Positions 32,977 to 43,724 of a stretch of DNA of 64,000 bases are shown in pieces. Location: NCBI GenBank assembly GCA_022925895.1, contig JAKSYS010000179.1:1-64000 (forward strand), read 5' to 3'. This DNA comes from Fragilaria crotonensis (lineage: Eukaryota; Bacillariophyta; Fragilariophyceae; Fragilariales; Fragilariaceae). Position 1 is the stretch's first letter, and every line of letters begins with the position of its first letter. The translations under genes and the position numbers were made by a program. The notes beneath the pieces were generated by a model. It worked only from the letters and a program-made list of their open reading frames with translations, was not told the origin of the DNA and ran no database searches.

Positions 32977-35916
32977 CTATACCGCCTTGATCTTCTTCGA
33001 AGATTCGTCCGACAGAGATCCGTCGCTGGGATGGGTCGTCTTTCTCTTGCGACTTTCCAACGGAGTTACCGCCGTTTGCAAGAAGACAGAGTCGCCGCTG
33101 TTCCGTTCCGTGTGCTCAGATGCAATCTTGGATCCTTGCGTTGATACAGTGTCATTAAACGAAAAAGCGGAAGCAGCGCTCGAGCCCAATGGCACAGACT
33201 CTCCTCCGGAACGAATCCCATCAGGCGTGTCGTGCATACCCAGGGCCTTGGCTGCCAAAACATAAAACTTCCGGAGAACCGAGCTGAGCGAGGCCGAGCC
33301 CTTGAAACCGGCCAGCTTCGCCTTGGTAGCTTCAGGACTATGGGGACAAGTTTCCAAATGTAGGCGTTGAAACTCGCGAACTGACTCGTAAATTCCATTA
33401 ATCGAGTAGGGAAATGCCACTGCTGTTCCCCTGGCAGCGTCCTCTCCTTTTGCCATCGCACAATGCAAGCAACGGATTCCAACCTGTCCAATGTGGATGG
33501 GGTACTTACGATCCTCTCGCGCTATCTCCACGTCAGCAGGTGTGGCACAAAAAACTTCCAGATTCCGCCGAATGAAGCAGTCCATGTCGGACAACCACTC
33601 CTTGTCTTCGGAAATGGCTAGAAGAACACGAGAAGATGGCGACGCCGGTGATGCTAGGTTCGAAGAATCAGCGAGTGCTTTAGCGGCATCCATGGTGGAT
33701 CGCTCAATCACAAGCGTGCCTTCGTCTGGGCTGTCGCATGGTTCAGTCTGTCCACTGTCATCCGTCTGGTGTTGCCCCTTCCCGGGACTCTTCGATTTTG
33801 GAGCAGCATTCTCGTCGTTGGCGCTTCTGCCGCCTTCGTCAGTGCTCAGGGATTCACTGAGAAGTTCCGCGTCTTCGTCGTGGAGGCGCCTCCACATCCT
33901 TCGAAAGAACACTTTTTGCGAACCTCGAGGTAAGCGTGCCATTTGCTCAGGGTGTCTGCGTTTAAGCTCCATGAGTGCGTTTTTAATTGGAACCGGACAC
34001 CGTCTACATTTCAGGACGTGGCCGGGAATCTCGGCGAAACTATTGGCCAGACGATCGACATTGCTCCAGAAGAACTTCCGAGAATTAGGAGCTTCGGAAC
34101 AGTGCACACACTGCAGTCCTCCGTAGCCCACCTTGATATTCTCACGTTTCCCCCCTCTCGTCTTGCGATCAGCTTCTGAGAATCGACAAAGTCGGAGCTG
34201 CCTCATCAAGTGATAGAAGTAGTCTGTCAATAGTAGCTTGTCCTCGTCAAGTACAAGCGATCCTCTCGATTCGCGTTCAGTGGGGGTGGATCCGAAACGC
34301 TGTTTGTCTGAAGCTACCAGCGCATCCACGGCCTTGATTATTTCGAGATCGTGGGCCTCTGATAGCATGCCTGCAGCTGGAGGGCGAGGTGGGGGCCGAG
34401 TCGCACGATGCGGCATTGGCTCCCTTTCCATGAGTGGATGAGGGGGGTACATCGTATTTGATTGATCAGCCGACGGCGGTGGTGGTGGCATGTAAGGAGG
34501 ATATGCACCTTCGGGATGGGGGAAAGGAGGCGCATGCCCAGATGCACTCCACCCAGGAGGTGGAGGACCCGGTGGATACTGAGGACCAGGAGGATAGCCG
34601 TAAGGAGGCAGCGGCGGTGGCCCATCATAGTAGCCAGGGGGTGGTGGCTGATTGTAGGACCTACAGATGCTCAGATGCTGATCGATGAACTGGCCGTGCG
34701 GAGGTGAGTGACTGGGAGATGACCAAGAGGCACCTGGCTCACGGTATTGTGGATGTACGTGGATGCAATACCGGCAGGCCCAGGATCCATTCATCTCTTG
34801 AAAGTAGGGAAAGTCAGGTGGTGGCATCTCATACGGAGAATGAGGTACGGGCGGATAGCTGTGCGGCGAATCCTGGTGCTGGGCTTGAGGAGTGGGCGGT
34901 TGTTGGGGATCTGGTTGTTGTGCCATTCCTGGAGTGCGAGAATCCTGCGGCGCATCTTGGGCATAATAGCCCCGAAGGGCACTACCATGGGGCTGAAAGG
35001 CAGCGTAGCCTCCTTCTCTCTCCCCTATGGGCGGGTAATTCCGATCGGCGCTCTGCGGCATGAAACTTGCCGGCGGATAGTCGCCTCCGTGGTGTTTGTT
35101 ACGCCTCGCAAGAGGCGTGGCAGCAATATCAGCCATCATTTGGCCAACTCTTGGTGGAGGAGCTTGGAACGGAATAGACGCATGTGGAGGACCTCGAGGT
35201 GGCAGCGGTTGGGCATCCATCGGTCGATAGCCACTTTCTCCAACAACAACCCCAGTTTTTGGAGGATACTTGTCAACGAGGCCGATGTTGTCGGCAAAGT
35301 ATCTGCAGTGGTCAAGCAATGCCATTTGGCAGCGTTCTTCCCCCTCGCTGGGCTGTCTTCGCTGTTCATGATCTCTTTGCCTCCTGACGGCAGTCGACTC
35401 GCAAACTTCTCTGACCCGAGCGGGTGCGGAGGAGCATTCTGAGAGATGGCGGTCTGACAGCATTTGGATACAAGTGGCCAGGTTTTCCGTGACTTGCGGA
35501 TATAATGTACTGTATGCAGTCCCCGGCAAACAGTGGATGCATCGTATGCCCAACTGGCCCAACGTAATAGATTCCCCAGCAGATGCAACGGCGTCTGCAA
35601 CATTTTGATGATCTGCTTCAAACACCTCCAAACTCTGACATGCGGTAAGGTCGGTGATATCCATGCCTTCTCCTTCGCCAGGCTCTAACAATCGGTATCT
35701 TCTCATCTTGGAGGGACTCGGCTGCTGAGGCGCGTAGGGAGGCATGATTCCGTAAGGAGGCGACGGTTGTGTCAATACAGCGTTTGGCCGTTGGCGTTTG
35801 CGACAGTCCAGTTCGTGTGCTTTGACTTGTTCAAAGGTTTGAAAGTCTTGCGCACCGCAACAGTCGCAGGACCAGAGTACTGATACAGACCCTGAGTCTC
35901 TAGCCTGCGTGGGCAT
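32977..35916 (-). CDS. Protein with five C-x2-C...H-x3-C modules and proline-rich region
   Basis: I do not recognise a named family. From ATG 35916 the protein has 979 residues; an in-frame ATG at 36090 would add 58. Five modules share C-x2-C then H-x3-C: CDCC...HELDC (N-terminus), GIRCIHC...HLSEC, WACRYC...HLSIC, GLQCVHC...HVLKC and GIRCLHC...HLETC. Two are preceded by a repeated LGQLGIRC/IGQVGIRC phrase. Between modules 3 and 4 lies a Pro/Gly/Tyr-rich stretch with runs such as YPPGPQYPPGPPPPGW. The C-terminus ends in a basic ESRKRK and KKIK, possible nuclear signals. Each module could bind one zinc ion. It is convergent with the MinE gene. Confidence 0.75.
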   Translation of the reverse strand: MPTQARDSGSVSVLWSCDCCGAQDFQTFEQVKAHELDCRKRQRPNAVLTQPSPPYGIMPPYAPQQPSPSKMRRYRLLEPGEGEGMDITDLTACQSLEVFEADHQNVADAVASAGESITLGQLGIRCIHCLPGTAYSTLYPQVTENLATCIQMLSDRHLSECSSAPARVREVCESTAVRRQRDHEQRRQPSEGEERCQMALLDHCRYFADNIGLVDKYPPKTGVVVGESGYRPMDAQPLPPRGPPHASIPFQAPPPRVGQMMADIAATPLARRNKHHGGDYPPASFMPQSADRNYPPIGEREGGYAAFQPHGSALRGYYAQDAPQDSRTPGMAQQPDPQQPPTPQAQHQDSPHSYPPVPHSPYEMPPPDFPYFQEMNGSWACRYCIHVHPQYREPGASWSSPSHSPPHGQFIDQHLSICRSYNQPPPPGYYDGPPPLPPYGYPPGPQYPPGPPPPGWSASGHAPPFPHPEGAYPPYMPPPPPSADQSNTMYPPHPLMEREPMPHRATRPPPRPPAAGMLSEAHDLEIIKAVDALVASDKQRFGSTPTERESRGSLVLDEDKLLLTDYFYHLMRQLRLCRFSEADRKTRGGKRENIKVGYGGLQCVHCSEAPNSRKFFWSNVDRLANSFAEIPGHVLKCRRCPVPIKNALMELKRRHPEQMARLPRGSQKVFFRRMWRRLHDEDAELLSESLSTDEGGRSANDENAAPKSKSPGKGQHQTDDSGQTEPCDSPDEGTLVIERSTMDAAKALADSSNLASPASPSSRVLLAISEDKEWLSDMDCFIRRNLEVFCATPADVEIAREDRKYPIHIGQVGIRCLHCAMAKGEDAARGTAVAFPYSINGIYESVREFQRLHLETCPHSPEATKAKLAGFKGSASLSSVLRKFYVLAAKALGMHDTPDGIRSGGESVPLGSSAASAFSFNDTVSTQGSKIASEHTERNSGDSVFLQTAVTPLESRKRKTTHPSDGSLSDESSKKIKAV

Positions 35917-36090
35917 GTCACTTCCCCAGCAATAAGTTTCAAGAGTTGGCGATTTCACGAATAATCCCTTCTCATCCGCACTCGACAAAACCAAACTTGC
36001 AACCAGGCGCTCGCAATGCCTGTTTGTGATGCAGTAATAGCCGTATGCAGATGTGCAGGTAACAGCTTGTGCAATAGTTAAGCTCAACAA

Positions 36091-39000
36091 TTACTGTGCG
36101 GAAATAACCGTCAAGATCACCTGGGATCGGCAGCGACAGGGAATGCGTAGAAGTGATTCTCGTTGAATACGAATGATAGCCGTACTCAGTAATCAGTTGC
36201 GGCACTCGGAATTCGGCAAACAACGCTATCAACTCAGCTTTCGGCAATCAGCAATCGGCAATCAGGAAGCTCAGAGATGCTTGCTGGCGATGATCGAACG
36301 CTGCGTGTGGCTCTGGAGAAGCTATGTGCAATGTCGCTATACTCAGTACTTCGACTATGTCACAATGGAGGCCTTCGTATGTATTCACACGATGTGGACG
36401 ATCCACCCTTTGTGGAGGGGTCAGTCGACGGCGGAGTTGGCACGCGACAATAATTTTTGGGGTTACTACTTACAGTTCAACACTTTCATCTCAGTACAAC
36501 CGCTACGTAACGCAGGGCCGGCCATCAAAAGGCGACTGCGACAGTAATGGGATTGGGGGGTGTTCAATTCAACGCATGATTCTCATAGTATACGGAATTT
36601 AAATCCTTTCAGAGAATATATCATATACGTCCTATTGAATGATTTAATCGTGCAATATGTGCTTTCATACTCATCATATATAGATCTGAAACAATTTATG
36701 CAGTTTTATTCGGGAACCTTCCGGGATTTAAGCTCTGCCACTCCTTTGTCGCCCCTCCTAGGCAACAGTCCCGTCATCACACAAACGATTTCACATATCA
36801 TCTGAACACATGTTTCTAGGGTCGCTATGTATGAATATGGTGAAAACGTTCTCTCATACTCCAGTACAATTGTACTGCAGTACAACGCAGTACTATTAGT
36901 GTAACAACTGGTACTCTACTCTAGAGGGCCAGTCTACGAGATGCCATGTATGACAATCCGATTAGAATGCCCCATGACGCTATATGTATGATGAATGATT
37001 ACTGATGACCGCGAGAATCCGGGGAGATGCGGGAAAGTACTCTTTGGAGGTAAACTACTAGACAGTAGACCGCAGTCTACTACGGTACACTATATTGTTA
37101 ACGTACCTTAACCACCCTTACAAATACATTGTACGAATGCGATGTAACTTGTGTCTAACGGTAGACCTTCATTCGACTTGCGAACGTGAATCAACCTTCA
37201 ATATCATACGCCGTGGTGGTACTTGTACTTGAACCTGTTACAAGTACTCCGTGTGGACGAAGCGGATATAGGATATATCCGTACACGAGTATTCTATGTT
37301 CTATGTGGTATGTGGTAAAAGTACCAGGTATTGTACCAGTACTCCTTACCTGTGCCGACAACGTACATATGTTGATCTGTGCTCTGTTAATTGGTGAATG
37401 CATAGTACGTTGGATGTATGAAATATGAACAACTGCATAGAGAGTATTGAATTGTGCAGTACCGTACTGTACCATTGCAGTGGAATACACGAGTGTTGGT
37501 AATCGGCACGCGGGATGCTGCAAGCTGTTTGATGGGATTGGAGCAGCCATTTTCATGCCACGGTTATTTTCATACAGTGCTCGAACTCCACCATAATACT
37601 AGTAGACACTACTACCGCTATGTAGCTCCAGCAGAGAATATAGAGAGGTCTCTACTAATTGAGTTTTGTGGATTACTGGTGCCGGTGTATTTGGTGGCAT
37701 ATTTTAATACTCGAGTACATGGGGAAGGCCTTTATGATGCTTCGTCTTTAGCCAGTGGTGTGCTAGTAGTAGTACACTACTACCAGGCACCATACCATAC
37801 CATACAAAACCACTTGTCTTAATAGTAGAACGTGATCTATGTGTTCACCAGGGCTCCTTCCTCGAATCACGAGTGACGGACGAAACGGATCAGATATCGG
37901 GTCAGATATCTGTCAGATGTTGTACCAGGCGGCTCTCGTAGAAAACATCACCTCGTCCACCAGATCTGATCAGATGTCGGTCAGATGATCTGTTCAGATC
38001 TGCATATATTTACGACCTCGCATGATATTTTTTTGTACCACGAGCGTCGTAGAAAAAAAAACAGATATCTGTCCACGATCTGGCAGATATCTGATCTGTT
38101 TCGTCCGTCAAGCATAACATTGTTTTTGCCAAACTTTGAGAGCCCATAACTTTGCCAATAATGGCACCAAAGTAGATATTGAAACAGATTCGGAAAGCGC
38201 GAGATGTGAACTTTCCGAATCTGTCCTTCATTTTATAATGACCTTCTTCGTTCAATTGTTATATCCCGACAAATGTTGTCGATTTTGTTGTTTTCGGGAA
38301 AAAGTGCTTTCTGATGAGCCTCTAACTCTTCAACGAAGTGAGATACAAGATAAAGTAGTGCAGATTTGGAAAGCTGCTTCATAGGGCTTTGATATCTGTT
38401 TCAATATCTATGTTGCTGCCATTATTGGCGAAGTTATGGGCTCACAAAGTTTGCCTGAAGGCAAATAACAATGGAATGCGCACCGTCTTGCCACCGGGAC
38501 TGACAGATCTGAAAAACAGATCTGTGTCAGATGTTCTCGAGACATCCGTTTTCTTCTACGGCACTCGTGGTACAAACACTCCTCGGGACCTCGAACAGAT
38601 GTCGCATCTGAACGGATACGTGCCACGTTGTACCTCATCAGATCTGTCGGCAAGACGGTTGCGGCTCGTGACTAGCATCATGTTTTCTACATGCAAAGTC
38701 CATTGCGACTACGACATACGAATAAACTGTATATACATAGATAGAGATACGAAGATTGTTCACGCGAGTACTTGTCATCCACCTACTACAAGTACCGGTT
38801 GGACCATTCCAACCAGACTTGACTGCACGATACGCGATGTCGATTGCATACACTGGGTAATAGTGCCCATATCACGCATACCTGCAAACTACTGTAGAAT
38901 CAAAACATACTGGTGTACTGGAGTATCATACAATACAGATCCTCGGACTGAAGTCTGTGCCCTTTCATGATAGCAAGGGAAAAGCTCGCCTGGAGTAGTA

Positions 39001-40929
39001 CAAGTACTCCAGTACGTCCTCGACAGTAAAATCATCCGTACTGGTACTGGTACTACGGACTCACAAAGAGATATGGTATTCAGTATACAGTATGAATATT
39101 GTGCCAGTAGCATGCGTTCGCGTATTGGAGTGCAGCACATAGCGCAGTGCACACAAGGAAGACGAGAGTGAAATCAATACGCTCCGAGTATCGTACTTGT
39201 ACTCTGCATGTGTATGCACACAACCCTATTATTGGTATGATAAAAGTACACGAATTGCAGTACGAGTACCTACGACGGCACAGATTACGATCATCGAGTC
39301 TGTTTTAGTTCGCAGCGTCCGCAGCTAAACCCTAAACCTATTTTACATACAGTACGTAATCTTTTTTGGTACCAGTAGCACGTGATCGTTGATACTCTTA
39401 GTATTTGTACTGTAGTTGATGATAGTAGTCCGAGTAATGGGAGTACTACAGTTCTACTCTACCGGTAGTAGAGAGTAGTAGTACAAGGACCAGTTACAAC
39501 GAAGCAGAATCTTGCACTCTCCGGGAAAAATTTGGACTTTCCCGCATCTCCCTGTAGCTACATACCAGGTTTCCAGGTATGAGGGACATCCGGAGACCCG
39601 TAATCGGGGTATAGTACACGCTACTGGAGTACTACGAGAACATAAGCGACCACGCATTTTCCGGATGCCCCAGTGCCCCAGTGTAACGTACCGTCACTGC
39701 ATCTTTGCATCTTCTGCCATCATGACATCTGCGAGCATAATCACAGCGATGCCCTGAATTACTTTATGTCTCCCTTTTTGTCTCGTGGCAGTGACATATG
39801 ACATATGACTGATGCCTGCTGGAAATATGATGCACAGTGCACAACCCATACTGGTACATGGCCGTATCCTGATAGACTTCCAGTATCGCCCTACATATTT
39901 TTACATCTATCCCGATCCCTAACTGTCGCCCGTGTGCACAGTAAAACGTTACATCCGTGCTCCAGTAACCAGTGCGACACTGCACGACTGGAATCAAAAC
40001 TCTCGTCGATTCAAATCATGTTCATCTCATCCCATGAGCATGAACACTCATTTTCAAACGAGACTCAACGCCTCGTGTACCGACGACCACACCGCGGCAC
40101 GAAACGACGTCTCCGAGAAACGAGGAGTGTTCCTCATTGTTCCAAAGGAACACTCCCCATCTATCAGACCTCTCATCCCTTGCACGTCTTCACTCCTCTC
40201 ACAATTGTCGAAATAATTCATTTTTTAGTGCCACTTACCTTTTCGTGAATACTGCACATATTTGCACAGAACATGAATGAAATTGACCATGACGAATTTT
40301 TACCGCCGGTCGTCAAATTGTCAACCTCACCATACTGTACATATATCAGTAGTCAGTACGACGGTACGCACTATTACGACAGCGCACAGCACGGCAAGCA
40401 GTACAACAGTACTTTTTGCACATCACTTCCTCTGCCCGGCCATAGTCCGTGCATTCTGAGTCTATCGTTACCGTACATAACGATAAACTATTAGACAGTG
40501 CCCACTATGACCAAAGCGATATTATTACTAGTCAGTCCCCTCGCACATTTATGTAGCGATAGACCGACACATAGTATACGTATCGTTGTCTGTAGCGGTA
40601 GACAGCATTGTATTGCTGTACCGTTTATAGACACACTAAGCAGTAGTCAGTGTCGTACTAGACACTTACCTACTGGGGGCGTACCCCGTAACGGTTACGT
40701 CCTGGCTCTTAACCCGAACCTTATGCCGACATGCGCGTCGACAGGTTCCGTTAACCCGAACCATATCATATCCCGTGTGATCCGACAACCCCTCCCATCC
40801 CACGGAGAACAGGCAATTTGCAGTTGATTGCTGAGCTCTTGTTGACATGACGATTGATGATGAGCGGGATAGAACTAAGCTTACTGTCTAGCACCAGCAG
40901 CATGGCTAAAAAGTCCAATTTGACTTGAC
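36091..40929. other. 4.8 kb non-coding region with foldback element
   Basis: There is no convincing gene on either strand. It contains the inverted-repeat element at 37875-38577 (separate entry), many AGTAC/GTACT words (five GTAC in 39001-39060), and a pair of inverted arms rich in CAGATCTG words. Short frames here have random composition. Confidence 0.6.
37875..38577. mobile_element. Foldback/MITE-like nested inverted-repeat element
   Basis: Two nested inverted repeats. The outer pair, GACGGACGAAAC(G/A)GATC..., occurs at 37875-37898 and inverted at 38086-38109 with one mismatch in 24. A long imperfect pair has arms at 38033-38189 and 38394-38577. Shared blocks include TTTGTACCACGAG, CCAATAATGGCA and GATATTGAAACAGAT. 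The interior is full of CAGATCTG/TCAGAT words. No coding capacity is seen. Exact ends and target duplication are not clear. Confidence 0.7.
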
Positions 40930-41223
40930 CTACAACTGCACCGCAGCATTTAAGAGTTGCAAACTACCGGTAGCCTTCAGCGGACCAACACGTCCACCAT
41001 AGCTACGTTCACCATCATCTGTAATGCCATTAATTCCAAGATGTAAGTCTTGAATCCACCGCATCAAAACGCCCAAAGCCATACTGCGTTCCATTTTGTC
41101 GTCCGATGACAAACTCAACAAGCTACCTGGCATGTTCGCGGGCATCCAAGCGTACGCCACAAAAGCCTTTCGGTCGCTGTGACACCCATCATCTTTGTCT
41201 GGAGCCTTCATTGTGATGAACAT
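40930..41223 (-). CDS. Possible small gene or 3' exon, unknown
   Basis: From ATG 41223 the frame gives 97 residues: MFITMKAPDKDDGCHSDRK, then SLLSLSSDDKMERSMALGVLMRWIQDL, ending GPLKATGSLQLLNAAVQL. The composition is protein-like, and the frame is open a little further upstream, so it may be the last exon of a longer gene. It lies about 210 bp downstream of the NAD kinase stop on the same strand. No family recognised. Confidence 0.35.
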   Translation of the reverse strand: MFITMKAPDKDDGCHSDRKAFVAYAWMPANMPGSLLSLSSDDKMERSMALGVLMRWIQDLHLGINGITDDGERSYGGRVGPLKATGSLQLLNAAVQL

Positions 41224-41431
41224 GCCCGCTATAGCCGAGTGTCGCCCACTTCCCAACCATCAACTACCAACGGGGTCCATCATCAACACTCACTGAATGT
41301 TCACAAAACACCCATCTCCGCCTCCCTCAAGCCGTGCTATGCGCGCCGTCATATAGTTGGTTGGAGCCCTCGTCACAATGACACAACAATTGGTTCTGCA
41401 ACGAAGGAAGTCGAAGCGGCGTTTTGCTGCC

Positions 41432-42983
41432 TCAGTGTGGTTTTTGTCTCACGCGTTCATTGAAGTTAAAGCTTTCCTTTAAGGAGCCCAGCCAATCGGC
41501 AGAGTGGTCAGCTCTGTTGATAGTAGGCACGGGATAGTGACTCATTTGTATCTGTACAGAATCCCCTCTGTGCAACACACGACGGTAGCGACCGTCGAAT
41601 GCAACACTAGCGTCGGCTCGTGCGTCATCGGGAACGTAACAGCGTAATATCACAGAGTCAGGAAACACCATAGAGCGAAATGATAGAACATGCGGACAAA
41701 TGGGAGTGATGAGGATGCCTGGAACTGCGGGATGAACGACTGACCCACCGGCTGCCATGCTGTAAGCTGTTGACCCAGTTGGACTTCAAGGAAAGGTGAG
41801 AGTGACCGAGAAAGGATATGTTGATATGAACCAACCAAAAGAGACAAACTCACGTTGCAAATATAATTCCATCTGCTTGGACGGTGGTCAGGTGCAAGTC
41901 GTCAACAAAACATTCTAGTGCAGACAGAAATGGACTAGCTCCTCTGTCGATCACGACTTCATTCAGAACATTGAATCGTGCACGGACGACACCTTCTCGG
42001 TTAATAACGCGAGCATCTAGTCGCATACGCATAGAAATGCAAATTCTGTTTCCTAAACCCAAATTGAAACTCGACATGGATTCCTTCCGTAGCTTGTACG
42101 AGGGTCGAATTTCCTCTGGATCGCGGTCGTCGACCATTTCGGGATTGCCATTGCACAGTCCTAGCGCAATGGTGATGGCCCGCACCATTTCATCTCGTGA
42201 GAATCGCGTGAGGAAACCTAAACTTCCCCCGGCGACGCAAAGGATGGGAGGGCACGAGGCTTGAAAAATCATGCTGGCATGCATCAGCAGGCCATCTCCT
42301 CCCAACGTACAAATTAGATCCGGCGTGGGATGGTCCATCATGTTTGCCCGCGACTCCCCCATGATTTCATCATCCATCGCCACGTGATTGCCACCAAAGC
42401 CATTGACTGGTTTAGGCTCAAAGAGCTTAATTTTTTCGTCGTCGACCCCGTAGTAGTGTTTGAACTTGGCTGCCAAATCGGCAGCTACGAAGATTTCTAA
42501 ATCCATCGTAGTGAGTTCCCGAACTGCTTCGGCCGCTACTCGTGTCAGCTCCTCATCGCCTTGCTTGACCAATAAAAATACGGATTGCACCTTAGTCTTG
42601 TAATCCGTTGGTGTTTCGTCCTCCCACACGTAACACACCTGACCAGTAGCCGGGCCATCGAATTCTAATTGATTGTTGCTTCCAACAACGCGTTCTCGAA
42701 TCACTTCCTTGCAAGTTTCTCGACCACACCACATGAGATCCATCTTCTTTCTCCGTTCTTCACCGTGGGAAATTTCATTCCTAGAGTCACCTTTGCTGAA
42801 TAATGCCTTTTCCACTAATTCCACACTAACTTCCGTAGATTCGCTGCCATCTTCAAGTGAAAATGGAGTGAATAGGCCATCCTCCACCATGAAGTGATTA
42901 GACTTGATTCTTAATTCTTGAACGACATGGAATGCCTGTGAGAGGGCGAGACATGGTACTAGCCTGGCTAGACAAGTTCTCAT
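41432..42983 (-). CDS. NAD kinase, probably plastid-targeted
   Basis: Phosphorylates NAD to NADP, the electron acceptor of photosynthesis. Two exons (42983-41854 and 41783-41432) flank a 70 bp intron GTGAGT...TTGAAG. Splicing gives 493 residues and joins GIIFAT to PTGSTAYSMAAGG, the NAD-kinase signature that neither exon holds alone. The GGDG nucleotide-binding motif is in ICTLGGDGLLMHAS, and NEVVIDRG is also present. The N-terminus MRTCLARLVPCLALSQAFHV looks like a signal peptide with an A|F cleavage site typical of diatom plastid import. A roughly 120-residue N-terminal extension precedes the kinase fold, as in plant and algal enzymes. The C-terminus FNFNERVRQKPH is typical. Confidence 0.92.
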
Positions 42984-43724
42984 GGTCTCTTGGTGTTACG
43001 GCAGTTGAAAAGGAAAAGAATCTGGATTTTACATGCAGTTGAAGTTCGCACTGCACTGGCTGGTTCCAAGAATTCACCCCCGGTCCCCCGGTCCCCCGGT
43101 CTGCACCACACTCCACACTGCAACCTGCAACCTGCAACACTTCACACGTCAGCCTTTCGTGTGTTGTTTCGCGGCGCCTTGTATGGCTACCGTAGACGTC
43201 GTACCAACTGTGTGTCGTAATCGACTTTGCATCTTTGCATACAAGTATGTCATAGAAAGTAGAACCCAGTACCAGGTACAAGCACCATGGCTTATGCACA
43301 GTTATGCATTATGCATATGCATCGTGCACATAGTCTATGTAGTTCATAGTTCGTTTGTACTATAGACTATAGACTATAGACTCTACGGTACAAGTAGTCT
43401 ATATAGACTACGGACTGGTGGTTACGAGAATCCCCCTCAACTCCGGCGTTCTATTGCGTTCTACACTTCACGTAATAGCTCGTGATCTCTACCTTTATTA
43501 GTTAGAGCTTGAAGCACAAGTACGTACTCCAGACTCCAGAGTAGTACAGTAATATGACACACTACCGTACCCATAGTACAGTACAGTAGGTACATCGGTG
43601 ATGTCAGCCTTCAGCCGCCTGAACCGACGAATCGCGGGAATATACGGTTGCAAGATTCGTTTATTCTGTTCCGAAAGTTCGACAGAAATTCAAACGAGGT
43701 TCTGTTCCTCAACGTTGCCCGACC
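42984..43724. other. Divergent intergenic region, NAD kinase / F-box gene
   Basis: Contains a doubled GGTCCCCC (43081-43100), doubled CAACCTGCAAC (about 43120-43137) and a short tandem TATAGAC run (about 43362-43382), with several GTAC words. No gene seen. It likely holds both promoters. Confidence 0.5.

Noticed and set aside
34238-35442. Plus-strand frames of 67-231 codons opposite the zinc-module gene
   Set aside because: They are antisense shadows of a long proline/glycine-rich coding region, which naturally lacks stops on the other strand.
39325-39346. CTAAACCCTAAACC, telomere-like repeat
   Set aside because: Only two imperfect units with no further array; chance is sufficient.
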